Shown: positions 61,318 through 63,613 of the stretch, piece by piece
Layout of the letters: every line of letters starts with the position of its first letter
Position numbering within the stretch: position 1 is the first letter of the stretch
NCBI GenBank assembly: GCA_001897995.1
Contig: MKRV01000196.1
Location: 1-63,613 of the forward strand
Reading direction: 5' to 3'
Source of the DNA: Alphaproteobacteria bacterium 65-37
Lineage (GTDB): Bacteria > Pseudomonadota > Alphaproteobacteria > Reyranellales > Reyranellaceae
Length of the DNA: 63,613 nucleotides
The notes under the pieces: generated by a model
Database searches by the model: none
Told to the model about the DNA's origin: nothing
What the model saw: only the letters and a program-made list of their open reading frames with translations
Position numbers and translations under genes: made by a program

Positions 61318-61809
61318 GAAATTCCTCGCAGTGGGAGTGAACGCTGGCAGCGCATCAAAGTTCTGTCAACAAGGATGCCGTTCCGTTGTAGGCAACGCCG
61401 CCTGCACCGGCTACCGTTGCCGGGACGAGCCGACCTTTGTTCGTTGCCATTCGGTGACGACCTCTTGGCGCGAGCCAGGAGACAGCTGCGGCGCATCATT
61501 CAAAGAAGGGCGGCATCCCCCAAATGGGTGAGCCGACGCTTCGCCCTGCAGGGTGAGGTGCATGAGGGGCGGCGAGTTCAACCAGGCGATCGATAGGTGG
61601 CCTGGCGCCAGCCGCCCTGCACGGTCCCAAAGTTGTAACAGGAACGCGGCCTCTCGCGCGTGATAGCGTTGCTGGGGCCAAATTTCAGATTTCGGCGTCA
61701 ATAGAACACGACGGGGGTGTCGTGTGCGTGCATTGCAGGCCGATGAGTGGTTTTTCCATTTTAGTATTACAACTAGTGTTGGTAGCCCTGACGTTCGCAA
61801 GGGTGACTG
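61318..61809. other. About 490 bp without a supported gene
   Basis: A minus-strand frame (61800-61411, 129 codons) exists, but its composition is not protein-like and it has no ribosome-binding site. The last 70 bp before the CHASE2 gene are AT-rich (GTTTTTCCATTTTAGTATTAC at about 61750-61770) and probably contain its promoter. I see no RNA gene or repeat here. Confidence 0.35.
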
Positions 61810-63216
61810 ATGAGAAAGCGACTATTGAAATGGCTGGTCGATAAACAAGGTGGCGCAACCGGCGTAGGTCATCTCTTCATATTTGTGGTGAGTCTGCTTT
61901 CAGTCGCTCCGCTCACGCTGATCTACAGTGCCAGCATTCGAGATATTGCCGGCCATGACTTGGCGGTCCGGCTTGCGGTGAATTTGAGAGGTCACTATTC
62001 CGAGGCGATACCGGTTACGCTGATCGATATCGATGACTCGACCTATCGAACTTGGGGCGAGCCAGCCCTGATACCACGCCTCAAACTCTTCGGGATCATC
62101 GCCAAAGTTGCAAAAGAGCGGCCGCTGGCGATTGTCGTCGACATTGACCTTGCGTCTTCCGAGCCGCAACCGTGGGCAGAGGTTCAGGAATTTCTTCAAA
62201 GGTACGTTCAGTCGGAAGGTTCGAGCAAAGAGGTTCCGCTGTTGCTCGTTCGGAAACTCCGCGCCGACCCGAAACACGCGCAAGGCAATTCTGCTTACCT
62301 GACAGTGAGGGACGGCGAGGTCGAGGCGGTAGTGGCCAAATCGCAGACCATTGCCTGGGTTTCGGCGCTTCTGGAGCCCAACGAAGTTGGAATCTTCGAC
62401 CGTTGGTCGGCCTTCAACCCCCTTTGCACCGACAATCCTTCACGTGGAATTCCGTCCATCGCGCTCGCGGCCTATGTGATCCACGAGCGCGGTCGCCAAA
62501 GCTTGCGCGACCTCGATCTGGATGTCGGAGCAGCTTCCAAGAGAGAGTGTATCGGCGAGGCAGGCAGCTCGGCAGAAAGGAAGGCCGGGCTCAAACTGAC
62601 CTCCGAGCCCGCAATGATCCCCTACTTCTTTGGCTGGCCTCTTCCGAGCACGGCGGCTCTCGCTACCACCAATACCAGCACGGGCCGCCGACCAATCCTG
62701 ATGCGGTTGGCGGCTGGTGACGTCGAGGCGGCACGAGAGATTGCAGCGGAAGCGCTGGAGAACCGGATCGTCGTCATTGGCGCGAGCCACGCCGACAGCC
62801 AGGACATTCATCGCACTCCCCTGGGGCTCATGCCTGGCTCCCACATCCTGGCGAACACGATCGTCGGCGCCAAAGGAGTCTTCGGATCAAGCCTCTCCCC
62901 GTGGACAAGGAGCATGCTGTACGCCTTGCCGTTCTTCGCCGTCGCCGCTTTGGCTACGGTTATCCTGCACGGCCTGCTGCTCACGATAACGGTCACAGCC
63001 GTCACCGTGCTGGCAGTTGTCGCTGGTCTCGCGAGCGGCGTTGATGCTTCAACCATACAGGGCGGGGTGTTCATCAGCCTCGTCATGCTGGCTGCGTTCT
63101 GTTTCCTGCAACAAGTTTACGACCTGGTCCGCGAGCTCGCGACAGGCCCGCGGCGTAGCATCAAGGCATCTGTCCTGTCCGAGTACGGGCAAAGACTTCT
63201 CGGGGTTCGGAAATGA
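61810..63216 (+). CDS. CHASE2-domain membrane protein
   Basis: A 468-residue membrane protein. An N-terminal helix (about 20-42, HLFIFVVSLLSVAPLTLIYSA) is followed by a large extracytoplasmic CHASE2 sensor domain (about 45-365, with VTLIDIDDSTYRTWGEPALIPR, the signature of CHASE2, and the later ENRIVVIGASHADSQDIHRTPLGLMPGSHILANTI). Three helices (about 375-440) follow and then a short cytoplasmic tail. There is no kinase or cyclase domain attached, so it is a stand-alone sensor or a transport-like accessory. Its TGA overlaps the next gene's ATG (ATGA). CHASE2 proteins beside FecR-like proteins are a recurring pair. Confidence 0.88.
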   Translation: MRKRLLKWLVDKQGGATGVGHLFIFVVSLLSVAPLTLIYSASIRDIAGHDLAVRLAVNLRGHYSEAIPVTLIDIDDSTYRTWGEPALIPRLKLFGIIAKVAKERPLAIVVDIDLASSEPQPWAEVQEFLQRYVQSEGSSKEVPLLLVRKLRADPKHAQGNSAYLTVRDGEVEAVVAKSQTIAWVSALLEPNEVGIFDRWSAFNPLCTDNPSRGIPSIALAAYVIHERGRQSLRDLDLDVGAASKRECIGEAGSSAERKAGLKLTSEPAMIPYFFGWPLPSTAALATTNTSTGRRPILMRLAAGDVEAAREIAAEALENRIVVIGASHADSQDIHRTPLGLMPGSHILANTIVGAKGVFGSSLSPWTRSMLYALPFFAVAALATVILHGLLLTITVTAVTVLAVVAGLASGVDASTIQGGVFISLVMLAAFCFLQQVYDLVRELATGPRRSIKASVLSEYGQRLLGVRK

Positions 63217-63613
63217 TCCGCGCCATCGGTCTCAATCGTGCCCGTCTGACCTTGTGGCTCATTGGTCTGTTGTGTGCGCTTCCTGCCCTTGCGGCCGATC
63301 CAGTCGGCTACGTTGCCAGCATCGACGGAAAGGCGTTGATCATCCGGGACGGTAAGGAACGGGACCTGCAACTAGGGGAGTTCATTCAGCAAGGAGACAT
63401 CGTACAGGCGTCGCCGCCCCATACGGTGCGAGTCGATACGCGATCCGGCCCCGTAGCGGTGTGCATCCAGAAAACGCCGCTCGATTGCCGATGGCTTGCG
63501 ATGGCGCCTTCGCTCAATCCAGTCGCTGATTGGTGGAACCGTAGTGTCGCGATGGCTGGCTGGGTGAAGAGTTCTCCCAGAAATCTGGTCACCCGTGCCG
63601 GCCTTCCGCCGAA
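63213..63613 (+). CDS. FecR-like exported protein (truncated by window end)
   Basis: The first 133 residues are visible. There is a signal peptide (ARLTLWLIGLLCALPALAA) followed by GYVASIDGKALIIRDGKERDLQLGEFIQQGDIVQASPPHTVRVDTRSG, which matches the FecR-like/DUF4880-type beta-sandwich (iron-dicitrate sensor-like). The rest lies beyond the window. ATG 63213 overlaps the CHASE2 stop, so the two are coupled and may form one envelope sensor. Confidence 0.75.
   Translation, partial: MIRAIGLNRARLTLWLIGLLCALPALAADPVGYVASIDGKALIIRDGKERDLQLGEFIQQGDIVQASPPHTVRVDTRSGPVAVCIQKTPLDCRWLAMAPSLNPVADWWNRSVAMAGWVKSSPRNLVTRAGLPP

Noticed and set aside
61411..61800. 129-codon minus-strand ORF before the CHASE2 gene
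   Set aside because: Composition is not protein-like and no start signal is present.

Overview
The window is high-GC DNA that reads as alphaproteobacterial, probably from a rhizobial or Reyranella-like lineage. I infer this from the gene families (KfrA-like and IS3/IS407-type mobile DNA, Dpp-type peptide uptake, a Bug/TctC receptor, an IclR/SDR catabolic cluster, a CHASE2/FecR pair) and from the GTG and TTG starts. No database search was possible, so the assignment is an inference. There is no rRNA, CRISPR array or integrase. The only tRNA sequence is a 45-bp 3' half of tRNA-Arg(CCG) at 3857-3901, which looks like an attachment-site scar.

Left flank (1-3.9 kb): the tail of an unidentified gene, a 17-bp-arm palindrome, a truncated IS407-group element (orfA and one terminal repeat), and a quinol-dependent nitric oxide reductase. 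The tRNA scar follows. Immediately to its right, two N-terminally truncated genes (ImmA/IrrE and DUF2235) meet head to head at about 4532, a clear deletion or recombination junction.

Defence island (about 5.7-46.4 kb): (i) a KfrA-like DNA-binding protein divergent from Wadjet jetABCD; (ii) a DnaQ-like exonuclease with BRCT domain; (iii) Shango sngABC, whose SngA carries a signal sequence, a peptidoglycan-binding domain and a membrane segment; (iv) a 20-kb run of twelve minus-strand genes (41.2 to 20.9 kb) containing a YhaO/YhaN (SbcD/SbcC-like) pair, a sigma-like protein, a small HTH-like protein and an ImmA-UvrD-nuclease fusion, then a ubiquitin-like conjugation operon (multi-ubiquitin, E2, JAB-E1 fusion, kinase-like protein, DUF6527), then a small basic protein and an AddB/AddA-like nuclease-helicase pair; (v) an orphan AbiEi-like DUF6088 regulator with its own inverted repeat, leading into Gabija gajAB. 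The least familiar piece is the YhaON/sigma/HTH/ImmA-UvrD operon. Its layout suggests a damage sensor wired to a protease-controlled transcription switch, and its fused nuclease has lost its catalytic residues while keeping four cysteines.

Right flank (46.8-63.6 kb): ordinary metabolic DNA. A LysR regulator is divergent from a CocE/NonD hydrolase and a complete peptide ABC transporter (dppBCDF type plus receptor). A second peptide receptor, a 2OG-Fe(II) oxygenase and an SDR form a minus-strand operon divergent from an IclR regulator, with two tandem TTCTG-N5-CAGAA palindromes between them. A Bug receptor and alpha/beta hydrolase pair follows, then a CHASE2 protein and a FecR-like protein cut by the window end.
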